Below are positions 49,526-59,143 of a DNA stretch of 64,000 nt, in pieces. Origin of the DNA: Syntrophomonas sp. GTDB lineage: Bacteria; Bacillota; Syntrophomonadia; Syntrophomonadales; Syntrophomonadaceae. The stretch spans positions 1 to 64,000 of the forward strand of contig JAENZE010000010.1 in NCBI GenBank assembly GCA_016841425.1. Reading direction: 5' to 3'. Each line of letters opens with the position of its first letter. The first letter of the stretch is position 1. The translations under genes and the position numbers were made by a program. A model generated the notes under the pieces. The model made no database searches. It saw only the letters and a list, made by a program, of their open reading frames with translations, and was not told where the DNA came from.

Positions 49526-50413
49526 GTGAGTAAAAAAATTGGCATTATTGGGGCGGGAGTTGTAGGAACAGCTATTGGGGTGGTACTCTACGACAAGGGG
49601 TATGAGATTACGGGTGTACATGACAAAAAATCCGAATCTACAAAAACACTTGTGGACCGGATAGGATGTGCCACTTATGCATCGCCTCAAGAGGTTTCTC
49701 GCTCAACGGATATATTATTTATAACAACAACGGACAGCGCTATACAGAGCGTAGTAGATGAACTTGCAGACAGCAGGGCATTTCATTATGGACAGGTTGT
49801 TGTTCATATGAGCGGTGCTCAATCATCGGAAATACTTGATAAAGCCAGGCACTTAGGTGCTAGGGTTTTATCTTTACATCCCCTCCAATCTTTTGCCAAT
49901 CTGGAAATGGCAATAGAGAATATACCGGGTTCCATATTCAGCATAGAGGGAGATCAGGATACCTATGAGGTTGGAATCGATATGGTAGAAAAATTGGAGG
50001 GAGAATATTTCTTTATTACCCGAGAAGCTAAACCCTTGTATCATGCGGGGGCTTGCGTGGTGTCCAATTATCTAGTAACGCTTATCAATTTGGGCATAAA
50101 GCTTATGGAGAGTACAGGTGTACCTCGGGAAATGGCTGTGAAATCGTTACTGCCCTTAATTAGGGGGACTATTAGAAACATTGAGACTGCAGGAATTCCA
50201 GATGCTTTGACTGGTCCCATATCTCGAGGAGATATCAATACAGTTATGAATCATTTAGCCTGCATGGAGGAAACCGGAGCAGAGTTTATTAATTTATATA
50301 GCTGCCTTGGTTATTATACCGCGCAGGTTGCTCTAGAAAAGGGAACTATCGATATGGAACAGATGATACAATTCCAGGATACATTTGCCCGGATGATGGC
50401 AAAATTGGATTAG
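49526..50413 (+). CDS. Rossmann/DUF2520 oxidoreductase, candidate ketopantoate reductase
   Basis: 295 residues. N-terminal NAD(P)-binding fold GIIGAGVVGTAIGVVL (about 5-20), then VHMSGAQSSEIL (about 92-103) and SLHPLQSFAN (about 112-121), and the helical DUF2520 C-terminal domain (GACVVSNYLVTLI). It lies directly before panB-panC-panD, where a ketopantoate reductase is needed and panE is otherwise absent from the cluster. The alternative reductase PanG described in other bacteria belongs, as I recall, to this type; the assignment here is inference. GTG start at 49526 after AGGAGG. Confidence 0.75.
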   Translation: MSKKIGIIGAGVVGTAIGVVLYDKGYEITGVHDKKSESTKTLVDRIGCATYASPQEVSRSTDILFITTTDSAIQSVVDELADSRAFHYGQVVVHMSGAQSSEILDKARHLGARVLSLHPLQSFANLEMAIENIPGSIFSIEGDQDTYEVGIDMVEKLEGEYFFITREAKPLYHAGACVVSNYLVTLINLGIKLMESTGVPREMAVKSLLPLIRGTIRNIETAGIPDALTGPISRGDINTVMNHLACMEETGAEFINLYSCLGYYTAQVALEKGTIDMEQMIQFQDTFARMMAKLD

Positions 50414-50485
50414 GGGAGTTAAGTTTGTTTTCCACCGGCTCTTATTATGAGCTGAAAAGGTAGTCAGATAAAGGAGCGTGATAAA

Positions 50486-51316
50486 GTGGCGAGAATTACA
50501 ACTACTGTTTTAAAAGATAAAAAGCTAAAAAGAGAAAAGATTTCGATGCTTACTTCGTATGATTATTCCCTGGCCAGTATGGTAGATGCTGCAGGAATTG
50601 ATATGATTCTGGTCGGTGATTCACTGGGTAATGTAGTTTTAGGTTATGAAAACACTCTCTCCGTTACTATGGACGATATGATCCATCATACCAAGGCGGT
50701 AGTGAGAGGGACAAAAAATGCTATGGTTGTCGGAGATATGCCGTTTCTTTCCTATCACGTTTCCCTTAAGGAAGCAGTGCGCAATGCAGGCCGTTTCATT
50801 CAAGAGGCCGGAGCTCAAAGCGTCAAGCTGGAGGGGGGAGTAGAACGGGTAGATACCATTAAAGCTATCCTGGACGCTCAGATACCTGTTATCGGGCATA
50901 TCGGATTAACGCCGCAGTCAGTCAACCAGTTTGGGGGTTTTAAAGTACAGGGCAAAGACCTGGAGTCTGCGCAAAGGATTATTCAGGATGCCAAAGCCCT
51001 GGAAACTGCAGGAGTATTTTCTATAGTCCTGGAAGGCGTACCTACCAAACTGGCCCAAAGGATCACTGAAGAACTATCCATCCCGACAATTGGAATAGGA
51101 GCTGGACAATACTGTGATGGGCAGGTACTGGTGATCAATGATATGCTGGGGATGTTTACCGGACATATTCCCAAGTTTGTAAAGAAATTTGCTAATTTAC
51201 AGCCTCTAATTATGGAGGCCTTGAAACAATATAAAGAAGAAGTTGAGGCAGGTACTTTTCCTGCTGATGAACATGGGTTTACCATACAAGATGAGGTTTT
51301 AGACCGGTTGTATTAG
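50486..51316 (+). CDS. panB: Ketopantoate hydroxymethyltransferase
   Basis: Adds a hydroxymethyl group from methylene-THF to 2-oxoisovalerate. 276 residues; [30 protein letters not shown] (about 21-50) and [36 protein letters not shown], all family hallmarks. GTG at 50486 following AAGGAGCGTG. First gene of a compact panB-C-D run. Confidence 0.96.
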   Translation: MARITTTVLKDKKLKREKISMLTSYDYSLASMVDAAGIDMILVGDSLGNVVLGYENTLSVTMDDMIHHTKAVVRGTKNAMVVGDMPFLSYHVSLKEAVRNAGRFIQEAGAQSVKLEGGVERVDTIKAILDAQIPVIGHIGLTPQSVNQFGGFKVQGKDLESAQRIIQDAKALETAGVFSIVLEGVPTKLAQRITEELSIPTIGIGAGQYCDGQVLVINDMLGMFTGHIPKFVKKFANLQPLIMEALKQYKEEVEAGTFPADEHGFTIQDEVLDRLY

Positions 51317-51337
51317 TTAAAGGAAAAGGTAGAGAGT

Positions 51338-52186
51338 ATGAGGATATTTAAGGAAATCAAAACGATACAGAACTGGTGTAAAGAGCAAAAACTGCAGGGT
51401 AAGAGTATTGGACTTGTTCCTACCATGGGTTATTTGCATGACGGACACCTGTCACTAGTGCGGGAAGCTAAAAAACATTGTGATATAGTAGTAGTCAGCA
51501 TTTTTGTAAATCCGATCCAGTTCGGAGCAGGGGAAGATTTTGAAGTTTATCCCCGTGATTTCGAAAGAGATACCGGGTTGCTGGAAGAGGAAAAAGTTGA
51601 TGCGGTATTTGCTCCTTCCAACAATGAAATGTACAATCCAGACAGCAGTACCTTCGTAGAGGTCACCGGAGAAATTACTGGCAAACTTTGTGGTGCGTCC
51701 CGTCCCGGTCATTTTCGGGGAGTTACTACTGTATGTACCAAGCTGTTTAATATCTGTCTGCCAGATAAAGCTTTTTTTGGGCAGAAGGATGCCCAGCAGG
51801 TTATGGTACTGGAGAAAATGGTCAGGGAATTAAACTTTCCCCTGGACATCATCCGGGTACCTATAGTAAGAGAGGCAGACGGTCTGGCTATGAGTTCCAG
51901 AAATGTTTATCTGGATCCCGAAGCCAGACAACAGGCCCTGATATTGAATGAGGCCCTCAGCGAAGCAGAAGAGGCGATTAAAAATGGAGAGAGAGATACG
52001 GCCAGGTTAAAAAACAAGTTGAGAGAAATAATTGCATCCAGTCCTCTGGCCGAAATCGACTATGCAGAGATTTATGATGCCTATGATCTGGCTGATGTTG
52101 AAAAAGCAGACCGAAAGATTATCATGGCATTAGCAGTCAGATTTGGGAAAACCAGATTAATCGATAACCGGTTGGTGGAGGTGTGA
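51338..52186 (+). CDS. panC: Pantothenate synthetase
   Basis: ATP-dependent ligation of pantoate and beta-alanine. 282 residues; the HIGH-like VPTMGYLHDGHLSLV (about 27-41), VVSIFVNPIQFG (about 52-63), GKLCGASRPGHFRGVTTV and the KMSKS-like LAMSSRN (about 184-190). ATG at 51338. It ends 3 bp before panD. Confidence 0.96.
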   Translation: MRIFKEIKTIQNWCKEQKLQGKSIGLVPTMGYLHDGHLSLVREAKKHCDIVVVSIFVNPIQFGAGEDFEVYPRDFERDTGLLEEEKVDAVFAPSNNEMYNPDSSTFVEVTGEITGKLCGASRPGHFRGVTTVCTKLFNICLPDKAFFGQKDAQQVMVLEKMVRELNFPLDIIRVPIVREADGLAMSSRNVYLDPEARQQALILNEALSEAEEAIKNGERDTARLKNKLREIIASSPLAEIDYAEIYDAYDLADVEKADRKIIMALAVRFGKTRLIDNRLVEV

Positions 52187-52189
52187 GCT

Positions 52190-52549
52190 ATGTTGCGTTA
52201 TATGTTAAAATCCAAAATTCACAGGGCTGTTGTTACAGAAGCAAATTTAAATTATGTTGGCAGCATTACTATAGATAAAGACTTAATGGATGCCGCGGAT
52301 ATACTGGAAAACGAAAAAGTAACCATTGTTAATATCAACAATGGACAGAGGTTCGATACCTATGTGATAGAAGGGGAACCGGGCTCAGGATTAATGTGTT
52401 TAAATGGGGCAGCAGCGCGACTGGTGGAAGTTGGAGACTTAATAATACTATTGACTTATACCCTGTTAGAAACCAAAGAATGTGAAAATTATAAACCCAG
52501 ATTGGTATTTGTCAATGAAAAAAACCAGATAGAACAAATTAGTGATTAA
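52190..52549 (+). CDS. panD: Aspartate 1-decarboxylase
   Basis: Produces beta-alanine; pyruvoyl enzyme formed by self-cleavage between Gly24 and Ser25 (YVGSITID), exactly at the family position with the ATG at 52190 as start. 119 residues. Preceding GGAGGTG overlaps the panC stop, so the two are coupled. Confidence 0.95.
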   Translation: MLRYMLKSKIHRAVVTEANLNYVGSITIDKDLMDAADILENEKVTIVNINNGQRFDTYVIEGEPGSGLMCLNGAAARLVEVGDLIILLTYTLLETKECENYKPRLVFVNEKNQIEQISD

Positions 52550-52575
52550 TAATTAACGCCAGGGGGATATTTGTT

Positions 52576-53487
52576 TTGCTCAAAGAAAACCTAGGGGAAT
52601 ATGTTACGGCCAGGAAAAAGGAATTAAAGGCTGTAATTATGGCCCATTATTACCAGCCGGCAGAAATACAGGAAATAGCTGATTTTGTAGGTGACTCTCT
52701 GCAGCTTGCCAGGCAGGCTGCAGAGAGCAGCTTTGAGGTAATTATCTGCTGTGGAGTAAGATTCATGGCAGAAAGTGCTAAAATATTAAGCCCGGATAAA
52801 TTAGTTATTCTACCTTACCCTGATGCTGGCTGTCCGATGGCTGATATGGCTAATGCATCGGAATTAAGAAAAAAGAAGGAGCAGTATCCGGATGCGGTAG
52901 TCATCTCTTATGTGAATACTTCGGCTGAAGTAAAAGCCGAAAGCGATATTTGCTGTACTTCATCTAATGCTATTGAGGTAGTTCGTTCCATACCAGATGG
53001 AAAAGAGATAATATTTGTGCCAGATAAGAATTTGGGGCAGTACATACAAGCCCAGACCGGAAGAAAAATGATCATGTGGGGTGGATACTGTCCGGTGCAC
53101 GATCGGCTGACTGCAGAGGATATTAGCCAGCAGAGGAGTCTGCATCCGCAAGCCCTAATCGTCGTTCATCCAGAATGCCGACCGGAAATAACCGAAATGG
53201 CTGACGCAGTCAGATCTACGGCAGGGTTACTTGAGTACGTCAAGGGAAGTCAGGCCCGTGAATTCATATTAGGGACTGAAGCAGGCTTCGTACATACTCT
53301 AAATAAACACTGCCCTGATAAGCAGATATATTTGGCATATAATGAATTTATCTGTCCGGATATGAAGTTCATAAACCTGGAAAACTTGGCCTTATCCCTG
53401 GAAAACCTCGAGACTCAAATTGAGGTGGAACCTCGGGTGAGCTTAAAAGCCCGCCAGGCTTTGGACAGAATGCTTAAGATATCCTGA
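52576..53487 (+). CDS. nadA: Quinolinate synthase
   Basis: Fe-S enzyme condensing iminoaspartate and DHAP. 303 residues; AHYYQPAEIQEIADFVGDSL (about 24-43) and three cluster-ligand regions: CCGVRFMAESAK (about 58-70), GGYCPVHDR, and HPECRPE. TTG start at 52576 with GGGGG upstream. First gene of nadA-nadB-nadC. Confidence 0.96.
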   Translation: MLKENLGEYVTARKKELKAVIMAHYYQPAEIQEIADFVGDSLQLARQAAESSFEVIICCGVRFMAESAKILSPDKLVILPYPDAGCPMADMANASELRKKKEQYPDAVVISYVNTSAEVKAESDICCTSSNAIEVVRSIPDGKEIIFVPDKNLGQYIQAQTGRKMIMWGGYCPVHDRLTAEDISQQRSLHPQALIVVHPECRPEITEMADAVRSTAGLLEYVKGSQAREFILGTEAGFVHTLNKHCPDKQIYLAYNEFICPDMKFINLENLALSLENLETQIEVEPRVSLKARQALDRMLKIS

Positions 53488-53544
53488 ACTTTTTCGGGTA
53501 TCCTTTGATTAAGAGAAAAAATAGAGAAGATAGAGAAGTGTGAA

Positions 53545-55146
53545 ATGATTATTTCTAGATACATAAGCAAACTGTGCCGGAATACACCTGTGCGGACCTG
53601 CGATTTTGTAATTATTGGCAGTGGAATTGCCGGGCTTTTTACAGCTCTAAAAGCTTCAGAGTTCGGTAAAGTAGTCATCCTGACCAAGAAAGGTATAGAA
53701 GATTCAAATACGGGACTGGCCCAAGGGGGGATTGCCGCTGCTGTTCATGAAGAGGATTCCCCCTTTTTGCATCTGGAGGATACTCTGGAAGCCGGGGCGG
53801 GTCTTTGTAATATTGAAGCAGTTGATGTGCTGGTACGGGAAGGACCTGACCGGGTGCGGGAACTGATAGCCAGCGGAGCGATATTTGATATGAAAGACGG
53901 GAATATCTCTCTGGCCAGGGAAGGTGCCCATAGTAAAGCTCGTATTCTTCATGCTGCTGATACTACCGGAGCGACTATTCGGGAGGCCCTGGTCAAGAAA
54001 TGTGAGGAGTGCCCGGATATTGAAATTATCGAAGAGCAGTTCTTAATTGATGTACTGGGCAGCGAGAGAACCAAAGAATGCCATGGAGTCCTCATTTATG
54101 ATGCGAAAAATCAGGAGAATGTTATCTATCAGGCCAGAGCTACCATTATAGCCACCGGTGGAGCGGGGCAGCTGTACAAGCATACTACTAACCCGGATGT
54201 AGCTACCGCAGATGGCATGGCCGCCTGTTTTCGGGCTGGATGCCAGCTCAGTGATATGGAATTTATTCAATTTCATCCTACCGTTTTATTCAGCTCTGAT
54301 AACCAGCGTTTTTTGATCTCAGAAGCAGTACGGGGAGAAGGTGGTCTGCTTTACAATAACGATGGTGTAAGATTTATGGCCGCGTATCATCCCTTGGAAG
54401 AACTGGCCCCACGGGATATAGTAGCTCGGGCTATTTTGAGCGAGCTGGCCCGGGATGGGAGCTCGTTTGTTAATTTAGATATGCGAAACATTCCTGAGGT
54501 CACCAAGAGATTCCCCAATATTTACCAGACCTGCTTGCAGAAGTCTATAGACATAAGCAGGGAATGTGTGCCGGTCTCACCAGCCGCCCACTATACCATG
54601 GGAGGTATTCTTACCAACAGCTATGGAGAAACCGCATTATATGGTTTATATTCGTGTGGGGAGGCGGCCTGTACAGGAGTTCATGGAGCTAACCGACTGG
54701 CCAGTAATTCTCTGTTGGAAGGAATTGTATTTGGACAGCGGATAGTTGACAAAGTGGAAGAAATTTTATACCGTCGGAGAATCAAAACCGAAGAAATATT
54801 CGCAAATTATGATCCGGCCTGGGTATACCAGCCTTTAATCGAGAAAATTGAGCCGAGCGATGCTTGCCAGAAACTCAAGGATATTATGTGGGATCAGGTG
54901 GGTATAATTAGAAATGAAAAAGGTTTAAAAGAGGCTAACTTAAGGGTGGAGGAAATCTACAACCACCTGGCACCAGGAAGTTCGGTACTGGAATATTATG
55001 AGGCCGTGAATATGCTGACCGTAGCCAGGATTATCATTCAAGCTGCGCTCTGGCGTAAAGAGAGCCGAGGTGCCCACTGGCGTTCGGATTATCCTTACCG
55101 GGACGACCAACGCTGGATCAAGCACCTGGATTTTGTTAATTGCTGA
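53545..55146 (+). CDS. nadB: L-aspartate oxidase
   Basis: FAD enzyme giving iminoaspartate for NadA; anaerobes use other acceptors such as fumarate in place of oxygen. 533 residues. FAD-binding VIIGSGIAGLFTAL (about 15-28), TGLAQGGIAAAVHEEDSP, the FAD contact HTTNPDVATADGMA, and HYTMGGILTN (about 351-360). C-terminal helical domain ends with WRSDYPYRDD. ATG at 53545. Confidence 0.95.
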   Translation: MIISRYISKLCRNTPVRTCDFVIIGSGIAGLFTALKASEFGKVVILTKKGIEDSNTGLAQGGIAAAVHEEDSPFLHLEDTLEAGAGLCNIEAVDVLVREGPDRVRELIASGAIFDMKDGNISLAREGAHSKARILHAADTTGATIREALVKKCEECPDIEIIEEQFLIDVLGSERTKECHGVLIYDAKNQENVIYQARATIIATGGAGQLYKHTTNPDVATADGMAACFRAGCQLSDMEFIQFHPTVLFSSDNQRFLISEAVRGEGGLLYNNDGVRFMAAYHPLEELAPRDIVARAILSELARDGSSFVNLDMRNIPEVTKRFPNIYQTCLQKSIDISRECVPVSPAAHYTMGGILTNSYGETALYGLYSCGEAACTGVHGANRLASNSLLEGIVFGQRIVDKVEEILYRRRIKTEEIFANYDPAWVYQPLIEKIEPSDACQKLKDIMWDQVGIIRNEKGLKEANLRVEEIYNHLAPGSSVLEYYEAVNMLTVARIIIQAALWRKESRGAHWRSDYPYRDDQRWIKHLDFVNC

Positions 55147-55197
55147 GCGAATGGTCAGTTAAAGGCTAACTTTTATATTTGAGTTTTGGAGGATAAG

Positions 55198-56043
55198 ATG
55201 TACGAGAGGGAAATTCAAGAGATTATCAATACCGCTTTAAAGGAAGATATAGGCCACCAGGATATGACTACGGCTAACTTGATACCTGAGCAACAGCAGT
55301 CAACAGGACGATTCCTGGCCAAAGCCTCAGGAGTAGTGGCAGGGATTAAAATAAGTCAAAAAGTATTTACCACCCTTGATCCTTCCATAAGTTTTGAAAT
55401 AATAAAACATGATGGGGAACGAATTGAGGTGGGTGATACTATCGCCATTGTTAAGGGAAAAACCGCCTCACTACTGACTGGTGAGAGACTGGCTCTAAAT
55501 TTTTTACAAAGGCTTTCCGGTGTAGCCACTAAAACCAGTGAGCTGGTTGAATCGATTAAATATTATAAAGCAGAGGTGGTCGATACCAGGAAAACTACCC
55601 CTGGACTGCGGGTGATGGAAAAATATGCCGTGCGGGTCGGAGGGGGCAGAAACCACCGATTTGGACTTTATGATGGAATTATGATCAAAGACAATCACAT
55701 AAAATCCGCCGGGGGTATCACTAAAGCAGTGATCACCCTGAGGCAAAAAGTGCCCCATACCATGAAGATAGAAGTTGAAGTAGAAAATTTACTGCAATTA
55801 CAGGAAGCTTTAGATGCCGGGGTAGATATAATTATGCTGGATAATATGAGCATCGAAGATATGAAAACCGCGGTAGATATTACTGCTGGAAAGGCATTAC
55901 TGGAAGCTTCGGGAGGTATAAATGAGGCTAATATCGTGGAAGTAGCTCGAACGGGCGTGGATTTAATTTCTACCGGTGCCATCACTCATTCGGTATCGAG
56001 CCTGGATATTAGTTTTGATATTATCATGGTTGAGGGAGATTAA
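55198..56043 (+). CDS. nadC: Nicotinate-nucleotide pyrophosphorylase
   Basis: Quinolinate phosphoribosyltransferase, 281 residues: ALKEDIGHQDMTT (about 14-26), VVDTRKTTPGLRVMEKYAVRVGGGRNHR (about 121-148; read in two parts VVDTRKTTPGLR and GGRNHR), DNHIKSAGG, and VEVENLLQ/IIMLDNM. The ATG at 55198 is chosen because GGAGG ends 5 bases upstream. Confidence 0.95.
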   Translation: MYEREIQEIINTALKEDIGHQDMTTANLIPEQQQSTGRFLAKASGVVAGIKISQKVFTTLDPSISFEIIKHDGERIEVGDTIAIVKGKTASLLTGERLALNFLQRLSGVATKTSELVESIKYYKAEVVDTRKTTPGLRVMEKYAVRVGGGRNHRFGLYDGIMIKDNHIKSAGGITKAVITLRQKVPHTMKIEVEVENLLQLQEALDAGVDIIMLDNMSIEDMKTAVDITAGKALLEASGGINEANIVEVARTGVDLISTGAITHSVSSLDISFDIIMVEGD

Positions 56044-56048
56044 TATAA

Positions 56049-56609
56049 ATGTCAACCAAGGAACTTGTCAGGGCAGCCTTGTTTACAGCTATGATCTGTG
56101 TGGTCACTATACTGGTAAGGATGTTTCAGCCAGTGGTGGTCATACCTTTTAGTCTGCAGCCATTTATTATGCTGCTGGCTGGATATCTATTGTCTCCCCG
56201 AGCAGCATTTTTGAGCATGTCAGCTTATATAATGCTGGGGTTGATAGGCATTCCAGTTTTTTCAGTACCTCCTTATGGAGGACCGGCCTATATTCTAGTG
56301 CCCAGTTTCGGCTTTTTATTGGGTATGCCGCTGGCCGCCTGGGCTGCCTCCCGAGTGATAAGGGTAAGTAAATTATGGAATTTTATTGTTGCCGGCATAG
56401 CTGGTATAGTTGTGCTTTATGCAGTAGGATTGCCCTATATGTATATAATATTAAATTTTTATCTGGAAAAGGCCATGGATGTATGGCAGCTTATTAAGAT
56501 TGCGGCGCTGCCTTTTATAGCATTTGATTTGATTAAGATAGCTGTGGCAGCTTTCCTGGCGGTAGACTTGAGCAAGAGACTCCATATTGAGAGAATATAC
56601 ACCAGTTAA
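56049..56609 (+). CDS. bioY: Biotin ECF transporter S component BioY
   Basis: A 186-residue membrane protein with about six hydrophobic segments and the BioY pattern (PFSLQPFIMLLAGYLLSPRAA, GLIGIPVFS, GGPAYI, GYPFGF-like stretch). It imports biotin with shared EcfA/EcfT subunits, which are not in the window. It starts 5 bp after nadC, so it may be transcribed with the NAD genes. Confidence 0.92.
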   Translation: MSTKELVRAALFTAMICVVTILVRMFQPVVVIPFSLQPFIMLLAGYLLSPRAAFLSMSAYIMLGLIGIPVFSVPPYGGPAYILVPSFGFLLGMPLAAWAASRVIRVSKLWNFIVAGIAGIVVLYAVGLPYMYIILNFYLEKAMDVWQLIKIAALPFIAFDLIKIAVAAFLAVDLSKRLHIERIYTS

Positions 56610-56667
56610 ATCTTAGAAGAACAGAGGATTTCCTCGTTGTATCCTGCATGGTATCGGAGGTTGTAGC

Positions 56668-57435
56668 ATGATTTTAGTGTTTGACGTAGGTAATACTAAT
56701 ATGGTGATAGGAGTTTATAAGGGAAAAGAAATGCTTACCCACTGGCGAATAAAGACGGATGGAGGCAGGACCAGTGACGAATACGGTATGCTGTTAAGAG
56801 ACCTATTCTCTTTTAATGGTTTGGAAATGCGACAGATTCAAGCAGTAGTTATTTCTTCGGTAGTGCCTAGTCTGATGATGGAACTGGAATGGATGAGCCA
56901 GGAATATTTCTCCTGTAAGCCGCTGGTAGTTGGACCGGGGGTTAAGACCGGGTTAGCGATAAAATATGATAATCCCAGGGAAGTAGGAGCCGATCGGGTG
57001 GTAAACGCAGTAGCAGCCTATCACAAATATCAAGGGCCGTTAATTATCGTTGATTTCGGTACGGCAACTACCTTTTGCCTGGTGAATGAAAAAGGCGAAT
57101 ATCTAGGGGGAGCGATTGCTCCAGGAATCAAAATATCTACTGAGGCGCTGGTAGCCAAAGCAGCCAAGCTGCCCCGTGTGGAGTTGATAAAACCACGCAA
57201 CATTATCGGCAAGAATACCATTAGCAGTATGCAGTCAGGTATTATCTATGGATTTGTCGGCCAGGTGGAAGGTATAATTAACCGAATTCAAAAAGAAATA
57301 GGGGGAAATGCCAGAGTAATAGCAACGGGAGGATTAGCTCCTACTATTGCCAGGGAAACCCAGGCCATCCATATCATCGATGAACTGCTTACTCTGGATG
57401 GTTTAAGAATTATTTATGAGCTAAATAGGAGTTAA
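56668..57435 (+). CDS. coaX: Type III pantothenate kinase
   Basis: First step of CoA synthesis, an ASKHA-fold kinase of 255 residues. [13 protein letters not shown] (about 5-17), [16 protein letters not shown] (about 98-113), VDFGTATTF (about 125-133) and ATGGLAP near the end. It uses pantothenate from the panB-D products. ATG at 56668 after GGAGG. One base separates it from dusB. Confidence 0.96.
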   Translation: MILVFDVGNTNMVIGVYKGKEMLTHWRIKTDGGRTSDEYGMLLRDLFSFNGLEMRQIQAVVISSVVPSLMMELEWMSQEYFSCKPLVVGPGVKTGLAIKYDNPREVGADRVVNAVAAYHKYQGPLIIVDFGTATTFCLVNEKGEYLGGAIAPGIKISTEALVAKAAKLPRVELIKPRNIIGKNTISSMQSGIIYGFVGQVEGIINRIQKEIGGNARVIATGGLAPTIARETQAIHIIDELLTLDGLRIIYELNRS

Positions 57436-57436
57436 G

Positions 57437-58399
57437 ATGTTCAGTATAGGAACAGTAAGCATAAGTAATCGCATTATAGCTGCGCCTATGGCTGGAATAA
57501 CAGACAAAGCTAACCGGATTATCGCCCGTTCTTTCGGCTGCGGTATGACTTGCAGCGAAATGATCAGTGATATGGGACTTATTTATGGCCAGAAGAAAAC
57601 CCAGCATATAGCAGATACCAGTGGAGAAAGCAAACCTGTATCAATCCAAATTTTTGGATCGGATCCCGAGAAGATAGCACAAGGAGCAGTTATCGTAGAA
57701 GAAATGGGAGCCGATATCATTGATATTAATATGGGATGTCCTACCCCTAAGATAATAAAAAATGGTGAAGGCAGCGCTTTGATGCTGGATTTGCCCCGCA
57801 GCCGTGATATAATCAGGTCTATAGTCAAAGCGGTTAGAGTACCGGTTACCGTTAAAATGCGCCGCGGCTGGGAAGACGGCAGCACTACCTGCCTGGAGCT
57901 AGCCGCCATTGCAGAACAGGAAGGTGCTAAAGCGGTGACCCTGCACGCCAGAAGCCGTATGCAGTTTTATTCCGGGCAGGCTGACTGGGCACTGATCAAA
58001 GAACTGAAAAAGAACAGCAGCATTCCAGTAATCGGTAATGGAGATATCTGGAGTGCAGACGATGCAGTCAGAATGTTGGAAGAAACCGGCTGTGACGCAG
58101 TAATGATAGGTCGAGCAGCCATGGGTAACCCCTTCATCTTTCGGGAAGCAGCAGAACTGGTTGAAAAAGGGAACAGGATTCAACCCCCCACCTTTGACGA
58201 ACGAATCCACACGGCGATAAGACACCTGGATCTGGCTTGCAGCTTTAAGGGTGAAGCAGTTGCAGTCAGAGAGATGCGCAAGCATTTTTCCTGGTACATC
58301 AAGGGCAGGTCAGGAGCAGCCAAAATCCGTTTACTAATAAACACTGCCCAGAGTCGGGACCAACTAATTCAAGCAATAGGTGCCAGGCACAAGTATTAA
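57437..58399 (+). CDS. dusB: tRNA-dihydrouridine synthase
   Basis: FMN enzyme reducing tRNA uridines. 320 residues; APMAGITDKANRIIARSFGCG (read APMAGITDKANR, about 16-27), ININMGCPTPKI, catalytic Cys in CPTPK (about 103), KMRRGWEDGS, HARSRMQFYSGQADW and IGNGDI. Stop coincides with the left arm of a palindromic repeat at 58379-58446, which encodes the last residues. Confidence 0.94.
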   Translation: MFSIGTVSISNRIIAAPMAGITDKANRIIARSFGCGMTCSEMISDMGLIYGQKKTQHIADTSGESKPVSIQIFGSDPEKIAQGAVIVEEMGADIIDINMGCPTPKIIKNGEGSALMLDLPRSRDIIRSIVKAVRVPVTVKMRRGWEDGSTTCLELAAIAEQEGAKAVTLHARSRMQFYSGQADWALIKELKKNSSIPVIGNGDIWSADDAVRMLEETGCDAVMIGRAAMGNPFIFREAAELVEKGNRIQPPTFDERIHTAIRHLDLACSFKGEAVAVREMRKHFSWYIKGRSGAAKIRLLINTAQSRDQLIQAIGARHKY

Positions 58400-58446
58400 C
58401 TTATGGTAAATTATGAAACATAAGTTAATAAGTTGGTGCCTGGCAC
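58379..58446. repeat. Palindromic repeat overlapping dusB end
   Basis: GGTGCCAGGCAC and the matching TATTAACTTATG form arms complementary to CATAAGTTAATAAGTTGG and TGCCTGGCACC, with a 13-nt AT-rich centre. The left arm encodes the last residues of DusB and its stop. A degraded relative lies at 132-181. It may also terminate transcription. Confidence 0.75.
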
Positions 58447-58520
58447 CATTGATTTAAAAGCGGGATGATGCTAGAATAACATCATTAGTTGTGTACAAAA
58501 TTGTGCTCAAGAGGTATTAT

Positions 58521-59051
58521 ATGGATTTTTATCGTATTCAAGACAAAATTATCAGTTGGGAAAAAGTTGAAAGAAACCTGCAAAAAGCCCTTATGCTAAG
58601 GTCACGGGGTTTTTCACAGCAGGAAGTTGCTGATCGCTTGAAGATGGATAGAACATTTATTTCTCGTCTTGAGAGTATCGGAGAATTGCGCAAGGGACAA
58701 TCCATCGCTTGTATTGGTTTTCCAGTGTTAAACAAAGAAGAAATATCTGAAATACTGGAAAAACAAGGGGTAGATTTTATCTTGCTGATGACTGAGATCG
58801 AACGTCGGGATTACGCTAACAGCCGTAATGGAAACCAGATGTTAAACGAACTTATGGCTTTAATAAGTCAGATTCGTAATTATGAAGTAGTTATTTTAAT
58901 TGGCTCTGATAAGAGATTGCGACTAATGGAAGGTATGATCGACAGCCAGGTTATATCCATAGTTATTGGCACTTCACCTATAACTGAAGATAAATGGGTA
59001 GACCCGGAGGAATTACAGAAGATTCTGCGTATGATTAAGGATGCTCGATAA
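58521..59051 (+). CDS. HTH protein of unknown function
   Basis: About 176 residues. An N-terminal helix-turn-helix (SRGFSQQEVADRLKMDRTFI and SRLE; about residues 27-51) resembling XRE or Fis-type. The remaining ~115 residues look like a small alpha/beta domain (IACIGFPVLNKEEI, VVILIGSDKRLRLME) ending in a helix; no catalytic motif. ATG at 58521, after AGAGGT, rather than the in-frame GTG at 58491. First gene of a three-gene set that reaches greA. Confidence 0.75.
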   Translation: MDFYRIQDKIISWEKVERNLQKALMLRSRGFSQQEVADRLKMDRTFISRLESIGELRKGQSIACIGFPVLNKEEISEILEKQGVDFILLMTEIERRDYANSRNGNQMLNELMALISQIRNYEVVILIGSDKRLRLMEGMIDSQVISIVIGTSPITEDKWVDPEELQKILRMIKDAR

Positions 59052-59143
59052 GTTTAATATTACTAATAAGCAGAGTCTTGATACTATCTGCTTGTTTAAT
59101 TTAATATATGTGCTTTCAATAAATAAAGCTGGGAGGTTTTTTT

